Source of the DNA: Eledone cirrhosa
Lineage: Eukaryota > Mollusca > Cephalopoda > Octopoda > Eledonidae
Assembly: GCA_964016885.1 (NCBI GenBank)
Contig: OZ024743.1
Span: forward strand, 20,298,795-20,362,794
Reading direction: 5' to 3'
DNA length: 64,000 bases
The notes beneath the pieces were generated by a model, which made no database searches, had not been told where the DNA came from, and saw only the letters and a list, made by a program, of their open reading frames with translations. The position numbers and the translations under genes were made by a program. Within the stretch, counting starts at the first letter, position 1. Each line of letters starts with the position of its first letter. Below are positions 10,287 to 18,165 of the stretch, piece by piece.

Positions 10287-10640
10287 AAAACGATAAATGG
10301 AAAAAATGAAATTTCATTTCTCACTCTTAGTACGACTGATACTTAAATATAAGTATGTATACGTACATACATATATGTATACAGACGTACAGTAGTATGT
10401 ATATACATACATACATGCACACACATATATATGTACGTATGGGTTTGTTTACAAACAAACCGAACATTATAGTAAATGTTCGGTAAATCCATACGTATAT
10501 ATATATATATGTGCATGTATGTATATACATACTACTGTACGTCTGTATACATATATGTATGTTTGTATACATACTTATATTTGAGTATCAGCCGTACTAA
10601 GAGTGAGAAATGAAATTTCATTTTTTCCATTTATCGTTTC
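10287..10640. repeat. 354-bp palindrome (fold-back repeat)
   Basis: The left arm (about 10287-10445: aaaacgataaatggaaaaaa, tgaaatttcatttctcactc, ttagtacgactgatactt...) is the near-perfect reverse complement of the right arm (about 10488-10640). The central loop contains two smaller palindromes: GTTTGTTT-AC-AAACAAAC, and CCGAACATT paired with AATGTTCGG. Right-arm and loop sequence recurs at 10855-10972 and 61425-61570, so this is a family member and not a chance hairpin. Confidence 0.85.
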
Positions 10641-10675
10641 GGTACGCCCGGCCGACTAACTCACTCGATATGCAA

Positions 10676-10972
10676 ATTAGGCTGCTCAACCGTTAATATG
10701 CATAAGGAAAGTATATACTTTCAAACAATCAATCGATTGACAGGAAGGTATACAGTGCTGATGACAGCTAAGAAGCTAGAAACTAGTTCATCGTTCCTTT
10801 GTCAGTGTTGAACAAAAGGGCAACGATGGTTGCCGAACACTGTACACCTTAATTCGGGCTGTTTATTTACAAACAAAGCGAACATTATAATAACTGTTTG
10901 GTAAACTTAAACGTACATATATATATATGTGTGCATGTATGCATATACATACTTATATTTATATATATATAT
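10676..10972 (+). repeat. Dispersed repeat with hammerhead-like fold, copy 1
   Basis: Begins ccgttaatatgcataaggaa, agtatatactttc, contains the CTGATGA...GAAA motif, then ttcctttgtcagtgttgaac, aacgatggttgcc and a tail matching the palindrome loop and right arm (tttacaaacaaagcgaacat). The second copy is at 61258-61570 with roughly 80-85% identity by eye. No ORF. Probably a short non-coding retroelement. Confidence 0.7.
10742..10798 (+). ncRNA. Hammerhead-like ribozyme motif (degenerate)
   Basis: Core boxes are CUGAUGA at 10758-10764 and GAAA at 10779-10782. Stem II is AGCU/AGCU (10766-10769 with 10774-10777) around loop AAGA. Stem I is GUG/CAU next to the core plus AGGAA/UUCCU beyond an internal loop (10742-10746 with 10794-10798). 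The candidate cleavage triplet is GUU, before 10789. The segment ACUAGU is a perfect palindrome, so two RNAs could form a dimeric stem III. Against activity: the closing pair of stem II is C-A where G-C is normal. Type I with a very short stem III is the form known from PLEs. Confidence 0.5.
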
Positions 10973-11068
10973 ATATAGTAATAATAATAAATTTGAAGAC
11001 TAAAATCCAAAGAGGGCTCGGTAAGGATAAATATATATCAAATATATAAGAACCGTAGAGCAAATATT

Positions 11069-11205
11069 TATTAAAATAACAGATTAAAGTTTAAGCAAAG
11101 AATCGCTGCTTTCACCCTTAACGGGATCTTCTGAAACTAACAAAGTCAATCTGTAAACGCAGAAGTGGATATTTCAAAAAACGTTGCAACCGGAGTAAGA
11201 CAGGA
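11069..11205 (-). repeat. Left arm of a distant inverted repeat (pairs with 16176-16313)
   Basis: The reverse complement of this segment matches 16176-16313: caacgttttt...attacttctgcgtt-type wording, agtttcagaagatcccgtta, gcagcgattctttgcttaaa, ctttaatctgttattttaat. The two arms are 5 kb apart and flank the rearranged PLE and a Helitron. They are probably two copies of a PLE-type terminal region in opposite orientation. Confidence 0.8.
11079..11154 (-). ncRNA. Hammerhead-like motif, minus strand (core variant)
   Basis: Minus-strand fold: stem I ACAGATT/AATCTGT plus AGUUU/AAACU; box CAGAAGA in place of CUGANGA; stem II CCC/GGG around loop GUUAA; GAAA; stem III AGCA/UGCU around GCGAUUCUU; then U before the cleavage site. 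All three helices are present. The core has one departure from consensus (U4 to A), and the base pair closing stem II is U-U. Loss of U4 should impair catalysis, so this may be a relic or a variant. Confidence 0.45.
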
Positions 11206-11217
11206 AGACGATACTTT

Positions 11218-11462
11218 GGTTCGTGGAAACGTTCCCTGGCAAAGAACGGGAAAAACGAATATAATACGCCATTAATAGGAGCGGTGAAAAACAATTACGC
11301 GCAAAGACAGAACCACGTTTATGGTATAAAAGACGTTGTAGACGTAGAAAGGTGGTTCATAGAGACGTTCTCTGGCAATGAACGGAAAAAACGAAGATAA
11401 TACGTCATATGTGGAGCGTGGAGAACAATGGCACGCAAAGACAAAACCACGTAAATGGTATA
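11218..11462 (+). repeat. Tandem duplication, period 136 bp, in PLE 5' region
   Basis: The segment ggttcgtggaaacgttccct, ggcaaagaacgggaaaaacg ... cgcaaagacagaaccacg at 11218-11328 recurs at 11354-11462 as ggttcatagagacgttctct, ggcaatgaacgg ... cgcaaagacaaaaccacg. The units have drifted by substitutions and small indels. It lies between the inverted arm at 11.1 kb and the PLE coding start, the expected place for a PLE 5' untranslated region. Confidence 0.75.
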
Positions 11463-11628
11463 GTCGTAGACTAAATTCTAACTAGGAAACCGAATGAATC
11501 TCCGCTTCAGAGTTAAGAATAAAGTAAATAAATACAATACAGAGGTAATAGAAATTAAATAAATGCATAAATGCAAGCAAATACTATTTGGCTCCCTCAG
11601 TTGAGCACTCTATTGACTTATATTCATC

Positions 11629-12345
11629 ATGCAGAAACAACACCTGAATATTTCTACAAAGAACATACCCGTACCAAACAGGAAAACATACCTAAAACTC
11701 CTGATACAGAAAACAGACGCGTTCATTAAAAGGTTGCGTTGTCGTGCCTTTTATTTCGATAATCCGCGAAAAGCAGACAACAAACAGGATAAATTTGGGT
11801 TTAAAACCTATAATAACCCCCCGTGTAACCCAGCATTGCTACCCTTCGAAAATGATGTCTTGGAACTCATACGGAGTATCAAATTTCGGAATAGGAGCAA
11901 TTCCTTCCAGCAGGACCTGAAGAATAGAATTCGTTCTATTAAGGATTCTAATGCCGTGCACGTCCATTCCGACAAAACTGGCAACCTATATCAAGTGGAG
12001 CGCAGTACTTACTATCAACTACTACATAATGCTGTAACTAAGGATTACCGTAAAACTAATCGGTGCGTCATCAATGAAATCAACGATGCTGGGTTTAAAA
12101 TCACCTCTGATCTCAACATCCTGGACCCGACCGAACCTCTGGACCCTATTTCTCCCCACTTTACCCTGAAGGATCACAAATCCAATTTTCCGAACAACCC
12201 CTCTATTCGGCTTATTAACCCTACGAAGTCCGATTTAGGTAGACTTAGTAAAAGGATTCTTGATAGAATTATACCTGAAATTAGAAGTAGAACTAATCCC
12301 GAAAAGTGTGCCATTAGACTCACTATTACGATAACGGTAGCTTAA
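11629..12345 (+). pseudogene. Penelope-like element RT, N-terminal half
   Basis: A 238-residue ORF. Residues 113-145 (DKTGNLYQVERSTYYQLL and on) and 178-214 (FTLKDHK, then PSIRLINPTKSDLG and SKRILDRI) correspond to the N-terminal region and first RT motifs of Penelope-like elements. The expected continuation (QWKNT... FDI..FYPSI) is missing: after about residue 220 the frame enters unrelated sequence and stops. The missing middle and C-terminal RT parts are found on the opposite strand immediately downstream, so the element is broken by an inversion. The ATG at 11629 is the first in frame; an element of this kind could also start further upstream. Confidence 0.8.
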
Positions 12346-13107
12346 CCTATGGATGGGTTCGGATACACCTATGGGATTTCTACGATTCTTACGCTTTCTA
12401 CTCCCATTCACGGCCATATTATGGGAAATTACGTTATTATTATTATGGGTAAACGGAGACTTTCTAAGGTTGTTCTCATTATAACGTATTTTACCAGAGT
12501 AACCAGAGTTAGCTAGGGCATTATTATAGTACTCTGCATGTGAATTAAATATTCCTATATCCTTAGAGAGTGTGGAAATTCTATTAGATACACCGTTAAT
12601 TATAGAGCTAATCATAGATTTGGGGTGGTTAGAATTGGGATTAACATAAGAGAGTATTTCATTTGGCTTATGGAAGGGTTTATAACTATTAGTGACCAAG
12701 TCCAAAGTCACATCTAAAAAGTTGACCGCTCTATCATTTCTATCAATCGTGATCGAAAGGTTAAAACTTTTAAAAAATTTATAAAGTTTCTTCCTATTAT
12801 GCTCAATATTGTTGGTGCTAGAGTTTATCACAAACAATGCATCGTCACGATAAACTCCGCCTTTAAGGTGCGGAAAGGTAACATACAGTTCATTTAGGAG
12901 GAACAGCCCAACAAGATCAGTTACCTGGGCCGAATCACTCGAACCCATTGTAACGTCGAAATTGTTGGGTGTGTTTTTACGCGTCCAAAGTGTATCCTCG
13001 AATTTGATGATAGTCCTACGGGCTGCTAGTATAACATCAATCTGCGGTCGTGTAAGGCTAGACACTCGCATGGCCATAATTAAGGTTTTATTAAGGAGGA
13101 TAGCTGT
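12346..13107 (-). pseudogene. Penelope-like element RT, catalytic half, inverted
   Basis: Minus-strand reading frame from about 13107 (ITAILLNK, resembling the residues after the FYPSI motif) through the ATG at 13077. Counting from that ATG: FDVTMGSSDSAQVTDLVGLF at residues 40-59, the active-site motif GGVYRDDALFVI at 74-84 (YRDD carries the two catalytic Asp), NFLDVTLDL at 119-127, KPNEILSYVNPNSNHP at 137-152, and YNNALANSGYSGKIRYN at 184-200. The frame then turns into basic SRKRKNRR sequence and runs antisense through the plus-strand half. No GIY-YIG part remains. The two RT halves meet tail to tail near 12.35 kb. Confidence 0.82.
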
Positions 13108-14027
13108 TCATTAATATATGTCTGTGTATCTCAAACACGTAAATATTTATTAAGCATCTCCTTAGACTCTGTTTGATATTTGATATTAATGTTGTTATAT
13201 CATATCATTTTTATGTAATCGTATTATAGATTTTAATATATGTTGTTTGAAGTATTATATTATATTTTGTAATATTTTGTGATATTTTGGTAATGTTTAT
13301 GCCAATGTAAAACGACTTCACCTCCGTGTATGTGTTGCAGTGGTATAGGTATTTTGTCAACACTATTTGTTCAACACTATTTAGTTCTATAGGATTTTTT
13401 TTTTACCCTGTGTAAAACTTTATACTATTTGTTAACCTTGAATTATATATATGATGTAATTTTGTATATCTTTTGATGCCAATATATTATAATATTGTTA
13501 TTATAATGTTATTATAATGTTTTTATATTGTTTATACACACTGACAGGGAATTATATATTATATTTTATTTTTATTTTTATCTTTATTCTTATTTTTATC
13601 TTTATTATTATATTATACTGTAAACAATATATATATATATATATATATATATTTAAATACTTAATAAGTGTTAGTTTGTGTTTGTACTAATGTATATATG
13701 TATAAATATATATATATATATGCATATAATAAGATTTTTATTATCACCATCTATTATATTATATTATATATTATATTATATTCTATATCGTACTGTAATT
13801 ATCGCATTATATTACCATTTGTGTTTCAAGTTTTTGCATTATATAATATTTACAATGTGGGTTCAACATGTTAATCACTTCCTTGCTATTTGGTCTATAT
13901 CTATGTTTGTAACTGCTCGCTCTTAATCTTAGCCTACTCTTCCTTGATATCCTTCCTAGGCTTTAATAGATGTATACTCCATATTCTTCTCAGTTTTTGG
14001 CTTGTATTGGCCGATAGTGCTTCTTGT
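13108..14027 (+). other. AT-rich 3' region of the rearranged PLE
   Basis: Very AT-rich sequence with TTTTTATCTTTATT-type repeats near 13561-13610 and TA runs near 13630-13655. It leads into the hammerhead at 14028, consistent with a PLE 3' terminal region in plus orientation. Small ORFs are low-complexity. Confidence 0.5.
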
Positions 14028-14086
14028 AGCTTTACTTGCCCTGATGAGTCCTCAATAGGACGAAACATTGTTGGCTAATAAAGACT
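14028..14086 (+). ncRNA. Hammerhead ribozyme, type I, PLE-associated
   Basis: All elements of a type I hammerhead are visible. CUGAUGA is at 14041-14047. Stem II is GUCC/GGAC (14048-14051 with 14058-14061) around loop UCAAUA. GAAA is at 14062-14065. A minimal stem III, C-AUU-G, leads to the cleavage triplet GUU (14070-14072), with cleavage expected after 14072. Stem I is GCC/GGC (14038-14040 with 14073-14075), an internal loop, then CUUUA/UAAAG (14030-14034 with 14079-14083) and AG/CU. Both conserved boxes and the G-C pair closing stem II are intact. Published hammerheads in Penelope-like elements have this short stem III. It sits downstream of the PLE in the same orientation as its N-terminal half, followed by an AT-rich end. 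Confidence 0.85.
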
Positions 14087-14120
14087 TTTGATGTATTGAA
14101 GGCTTCTTTGGTTTATTTTT

Positions 14121-14124
<4 letters not shown>

Positions 14125-14180
<56 letters not shown>
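14125..14180. repeat. (TA)n microsatellite
   Basis: TA run with one TG interruption between the PLE end and the next element. Confidence 0.9.
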
Positions 14181-14183
<3 letters not shown>

Positions 14184-15288
14184 ACACACGCGTTACTTAT
14201 ATTTCTTGAAGTGCAATGAGCTCAAATTTTATATTTTTCCGCCCTAGGGCCCGCATTAGGCGAAAAAACACATTTTAAAGGCAATTTTAGGGTTCTCGTT
14301 TTAGGCGTAACTTAAAGATAATCCAGCCGATTTCCTCGAAATTTGCAGCACACATTAGTTAGTCCCCTCGATTCCATTATTTGTTTCGATTCCATTAATT
14401 GTTTCTAGGAAATTTACGAATTAGCATTAGGCATTACATACCATTTTCATTTTCAATATAAACGCTTAAATATCGTAAGTAACGTATAATAGTTCGTTAA
14501 AAATTTGGTTTATTTAACAGAGGACACACCACTTTCTTACTTACTTTTAAGCAGGACCATTTTCGGGGGATTGAGGAAATGAGGAGGACCATAACATTTT
14601 TGTCGCCCTGTGGACGCTTCCTGCTTTCATCACGCGCAAATCCAGGCCCTGTGTATGTTGCCGTGTTATTGACATCGTAAAACTCACCTCTGTGCTTCTT
14701 CTACTTAGACCCCTTTTGTTGCACCTACACCGCAGTACGCCGAACAGCGGTTGTGCTAATTCCGCAGTGACCCCTTTTGTCACACCTTTGTTACTGTGTA
14801 AACGCAGTGTAACCAGTGCTGCCCAGCATTTCTGCTAATTGTACTATGACCCCCTTCTACTGCAGCTGCGTTGCCACGCTGATTTCGTCATCACAATATT
14901 CCTACTTAAACGTACATCCCTACTTGGTTTTCACACAATTGACTACGTTGCTCCTTCAGACTGACGTGTGTTCCCTATCCGTGACGTGATTTGTGAACAG
15001 AATTACGACATACACTGACTCCTTTCGCATACAGGATTTCCGTAATCACCCCACTGACACTGCTACTACTGGTATGCCTACTCGAGATCAACCTTCCACT
15101 CATTCAGATTAGGCACATGCATGCAGATGTTTCATGATTCGGGCCTGCTGGTGTTCTATGTTTCCAGTAGATGAGCAATCATTCGCTGAGAATAAGGGAA
15201 TTCAAAAAGAACACAGCTACATTCCTCAATCTTTGCGTGTTGCTATTTCACGTTTCCTACCCCGTGCAACGCCGGGTCCTGCTGCTAG
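14181..15288 (+). mobile_element. Non-autonomous Helitron (3' end certain, 5' end tentative)
   Basis: The right end reads CCCCGTGCAACGCCGGG (hairpin at 15260-15276), then TCCTGCTG and CTAG at 15285-15288 followed by T, a Helitron 3' terminus inserted into TA-rich DNA. The body is less AT-rich than its flanks and encodes no Rep/helicase. The left limit is placed where the preceding (TA)n ends; no clear TC... 5' terminus was identified. Confidence 0.6.
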
Positions 15289-15299
15289 TATATATATAT

Positions 15300-15430
15300 A
15301 TAACGAAGGAGTTGTGGTAAGGAACCTGATGGACCATAACGCACCAGAGTACTCAATACTTAGGGTAGTAGAGTGCGTAATATGAGAAAGAATGACCCCG
15401 ACGGAGGTCGGAGTCATACTTTCTCCTATA
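15300..15430 (+). repeat. CGAAGGAG dispersed repeat, copy 2, with terminal hairpin
   Basis: Same start and body as at 6303 (taacgaaggagttgtggtaa, ccataacgcaccagagtact, cttagggtagtagagtgcgt). It ends in a hairpin: GAGAAAGAATGACCCCGAC pairs with GTCGGAGTCATACTTTCTC across a GGAG loop (19 bp, 2 mismatches). Confidence 0.75.
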
Positions 15431-15501
15431 TATATATATATAGATAGATACACACACACACATACATATATTGAGTGTGAAAGACCAAAGGTCATTATTA
15501 T

Positions 15502-15716
15502 CGACGGTAGATTGGCAGTATTGGTAGAGGGTCGGACGCCATGCTTTACAGCATAGAGTTACGGCCACTTATGATCTGAGTTCAAATCTCGCCGAGGTTA
15601 ACTTTACGTTTCATCCTTAGAAATAAAGTACCAGTCACGCACTAGTGTCGATTAAATTGACTTTCCCCTCCCAAAAAATTGTTGGCCTTGTGCCTATATA
15701 AGAAACCATTATTGAA
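15502..15716 (+). repeat. Full-length family-1 tRNA-derived SINE
   Basis: The tRNA-like head (attggcagtattggtagagg, cggacgccatgctttacagc, a B-box-like gagttcaaatctc) is followed by gccgaggttaactttacgtt, the aataaagtaccagtcacg core, a cgattaaattgactttcccc stretch, and the tail ttgttggccttgtgcctata. Transcription would be by RNA polymerase III from the internal A and B boxes. The internal gap versus other copies is at the ccttacggggtcg step. Confidence 0.85.
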
Positions 15717-15756
15717 AGTCGACCTTAAGTAGGAGCAATAACATTAAGAAAGATAT

Positions 15757-16104
15757 CAACGAAAATTTTGAAAGTAGGTTTATAAGTATGATTTTCATAA
15801 GATTTTCGTAGTTGTCTCTGTGACCTAGCGGTAAGTACTAGAGACGTTGTAGATCCTAACCTTGGGTTCAATCCTGGTCAAGATATGTAACCTTTTTTCA
15901 ATCCTGGTCAAGACGTGTAACCTTTTTTCAGTTTTTTATTTTAAAACCAATAAAAAAAAACAGAAAAGGAACCCTACTCCCAACCGGGATAGAACTTCAG
16001 AGCAGGATCACCACCGTCTCTGATTCCTCCAACTAGGCCACAGAGACAGCTACAAAAGTATAGTGAAAATTGATAATTATAAACCTACTTTCAAAATCAA
16101 AGTT
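15757..16104. repeat. Inverted pair of tRNA-like units
   Basis: The left half contains gtctctgtgacctagcggta and a B-box-like gggttcaatcctgg (15863-15880 region). The right half read on the minus strand contains gtctctgtggcctagttgga and gaagttctatcccggttggg. Both are preceded by the same outer sequence, gaaagtaggtttataa (15770 region and, reversed, 16085 region), so the whole is an imperfect palindrome with a tRNA-like promoter unit at each end, pointing inward. The segment caatcctggtcaaga is duplicated within the left half. Confidence 0.65.
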
Positions 16105-16175
16105 AAAAAGCTGTGGTGTCGTTCATGGCTTTCCTAGGGCAATTACTAATATTTAGGGTCGACTTGTGGTCGTTT

Positions 16176-16313
16176 TCCTGTTTTCCTTCAGTTGCAACGT
16201 TTTTCGAAATATTTACTTCTGCGTTCACAGATTGATTTTTTTAGTTTCAGAAGATCCCGTTAAGAGCGAAAGCAGCGATTCTTTGCTTAAACTTTAATCT
16301 GTTATTTTAATAT
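16176..16313 (+). repeat. Right arm of the inverted repeat paired with 11069-11205
   Basis: Reverse-complement match to the left arm; it carries the plus-strand hammerhead-like fold at 16227-16302. The match ends at ttattttaata, next to TA-rich DNA, as would a retroelement 3' end. Confidence 0.8.
16227..16302 (+). ncRNA. Hammerhead-like motif, plus strand (core variant)
   Basis: Stem I is ACAGATT (16227-16233) with AATCTGT (16296-16302), plus AGUUU (16243-16247) with AAACU (16289-16293). The box at 16248-16254 is CAGAAGA in place of CUGANGA. Stem II is weakened in this copy (CCC opposite GAG). GAAA is at 16268-16271. Stem III, AGCA/UGCU (16271-16274 with 16284-16287), is followed by U16288 as the base 5' of the predicted cleavage. 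Same one-base departure from the core as the partner at 11.1 kb. Confidence 0.45.
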
Positions 16314-16319
16314 ATAATA

Positions 16320-16912
16320 TAAGTGAGCAAGCCAGCCCAGTTGCCACTTCTTGCCAATAAACATTAACCCTTTGTGCGCCATTCATCTAACTGTAGACCA
16401 ACTAAACGGAGCGTTGACAAGAACGATGGCGAATGAATCTTCGAGGTAAGCAGTTTCCTCCCGAGCTGGATTCTCTGCTACACCTTTTCGTAATAATACA
16501 GAACAATGTACTGCTGGTCACTCCTTCCTCCAAAAGCCGTACAAAGCGGACATGTGCATCGGGTGCAAATCTACACCAGGCCTACGCGAGAAATTTGCAA
16601 GGGACTGCACCGAGAGAGAAAGAGGGCGAATGAACTTTTGAGGTAAGTAGCCTACGCCTTACTGCTATGACACTGGAACCTTTTGCCAACTTAACCTGTG
16701 ACTTTCACTTTCACATTTACAACAATATTTCTATGAACAATGCACGCAGATAGCTAAACTGTACTTTCAACTTCTTAATTTTTTCCAAATAAAACAAGTT
16801 CCCTGTCGGTATATTTTCGTGAGTTTTTAACAGGCACTCACAAATAAACGTTTCTCATTGGAGGTGCTATTACCAATGTTCTTACCCGTGCAACGCCGAG
16901 ATACACTGCTAG
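16320..16912 (+). mobile_element. Non-autonomous Helitron, second plus-strand copy
   Basis: The end reads ACCCGTGCAACGCCGAG, then ATACACTG and CTAG (16909-16912) followed by T, close to the end at 15288 but with a weakened hairpin. Inside, gaatgaatcttcgaggtaag and gaatgaacttttgaggtaag are short repeats about 190 bp apart. No coding capacity; the 5' end is a guess placed after the preceding repeat. Confidence 0.5.
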
Positions 16913-16984
16913 TATTATATATATAATACAATAATTTCATTATTATATTATATATATAATACATAAATATATATATAGACACTG

Positions 16985-17172
16985 CATCCTTTAAAACCCT
17001 CATGCTACCCGAAATTCGCCAAAACTATACCTGATGTACTCCTTCCATACACATTGTTCATTTTCCTGACGTTTGTACATTACCCTATGTACTATACATA
17101 CACTTTTTGATAAGTTGTAGTGCACCTGAGCACTGTACACAATATTTTCATTATTATTATTATCATATATAA
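16985..17172. repeat. Left arm of a 1.2-kb inverted-repeat unit
   Basis: Contains ttcctgacgtttgtacatta, ccctatgtactatacataca and gtagtgcacctgagcactgt. The reverse complement recurs at 18022-18165 with substitutions. The arms flank a SINE and a degenerate array. Confidence 0.75.
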
Positions 17173-17185
17173 TATATACATACAC

Positions 17186-17420
17186 GTGGCTTAGTGGTTA
17201 GATCATTGGATTAACAATCATGAGGTTGTGAGTTCGATTCTTGGAGCAGGCAATGCGTAGTATCCTTAAGGAAAATACTTTATTTCACATTGCTCTACCT
17301 CATTCACCTGCAGAAATGAGTTGTGATGTCACTGGGGCGAAGGTGTATCAGCCTTTGCCAAGAGAACTTTCTAGGTGCAACACGCATGTTTCACTCGTGA
17401 CCAAAGGGGGTTTAGCATTT
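17186..17420 (+). repeat. tRNA-derived SINE, family 2
   Basis: The head gtggcttagtggttagatca, ttggattaac, then gaggttgtgagttcgattct is tRNA-like with clear A-box and B-box positions. The body has tttatttcacattgctctac, tgagttgtgatgtcactggg and aactttctaggtgcaac. Related copies are at 39892-40186 (-), 41190-41440 (-) and 63192-63510 (+). Confidence 0.75.
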
Positions 17421-17489
17421 ATAGATATTTATATATCCAACAAATTGTTAGCAGCAAGAGAAATAAATAGACCCGTAAATTTATAGAAA

Positions 17490-17874
17490 GACACCCCCTC
17501 AGATTTCAGTGGGAAATTAAAAATTTTTTTTTTTCGTAATATGGGGCAAAAGGCTTCTCCCCCCTCCCCACCGATTTCAGAGGGAAATAACATTTTTCAG
17601 ATTTTTTTTTTTGTGTGTTCTCAGAAACTTACCTCCTAATATGATACAAAGAACTTTTTTCTCCGGTAAACAGGGAGAGAGGTGGAGAAAAGTCCGAAAG
17701 TACCCTCGCCCCGTTTGTAGAGGGAAAAAAGTCCTTTGCAGCATGTTCGGAGCTAAGATTAGTTTGATCCAAATGAAAAAAAAAAAAAAACGTGTAGGGG
17801 TGAAAAGTCCTAGAGTTCCCGCTCCTTTTTTCGAGGAAAAAGTCATTCGGTCCATATTATGAATTAAGTTTAAT

Positions 17875-17909
<35 letters not shown>

Positions 17910-17935
17910 TCTCCCACTGAAATCGGTCACTTTTT
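17490..17935. repeat. Degenerate array with poly(A)/poly(T) segments
   Basis: About three diverged modules, each with gggaaa/gaaaaaagtcc words and ending in a T or A homopolymer (long A run at about 17879-17907). The outer ends, gatttcagtgggaaatt and its reverse form cccactgaaatcgg, are complementary, suggesting a terminal-inverted-repeat element of unknown class. Confidence 0.4.
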
Positions 17936-18021
17936 AATAAATTAACTTACCGGCTCTACGTTATGTATTGAGAGTATTATTTTAAATGTAGTTCTTTTTC
18001 ATTTTTAATGGAATATCTTTC

Positions 18022-18165
18022 AACGAGTATAATAATAATAATAATGAAATTATCGTGTACAGTGCTCAGGTGCACTACAACTCGTCAAAGGTGCATGTAT
18101 AGTACATAGAATAATGTACAAATGTCAGGAAAGTGAACATTGTACATATTACACACATACAATGT
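18022..18165. repeat. Right arm of the 1.2-kb inverted-repeat unit
   Basis: Contains gtgtacagtgctcaggtgca, ctacaactcgtcaaagg, catgtatagtacatagaata and atgtacaaatgtcagg, the reverse complement of the left arm at 16985-17172. Confidence 0.75.

Noticed and set aside
10279..10300. CTGATGAGAAAACGA as a possible hammerhead core
   Set aside because: No GAAA box follows after a stem II, and the segment is explained by the palindrome arm.
17186..17260. A functional tRNA gene (Val-like AAC in the loop region)
   Set aside because: The acceptor and anticodon stems do not pair, and the sequence continues into a SINE body shared with other copies.
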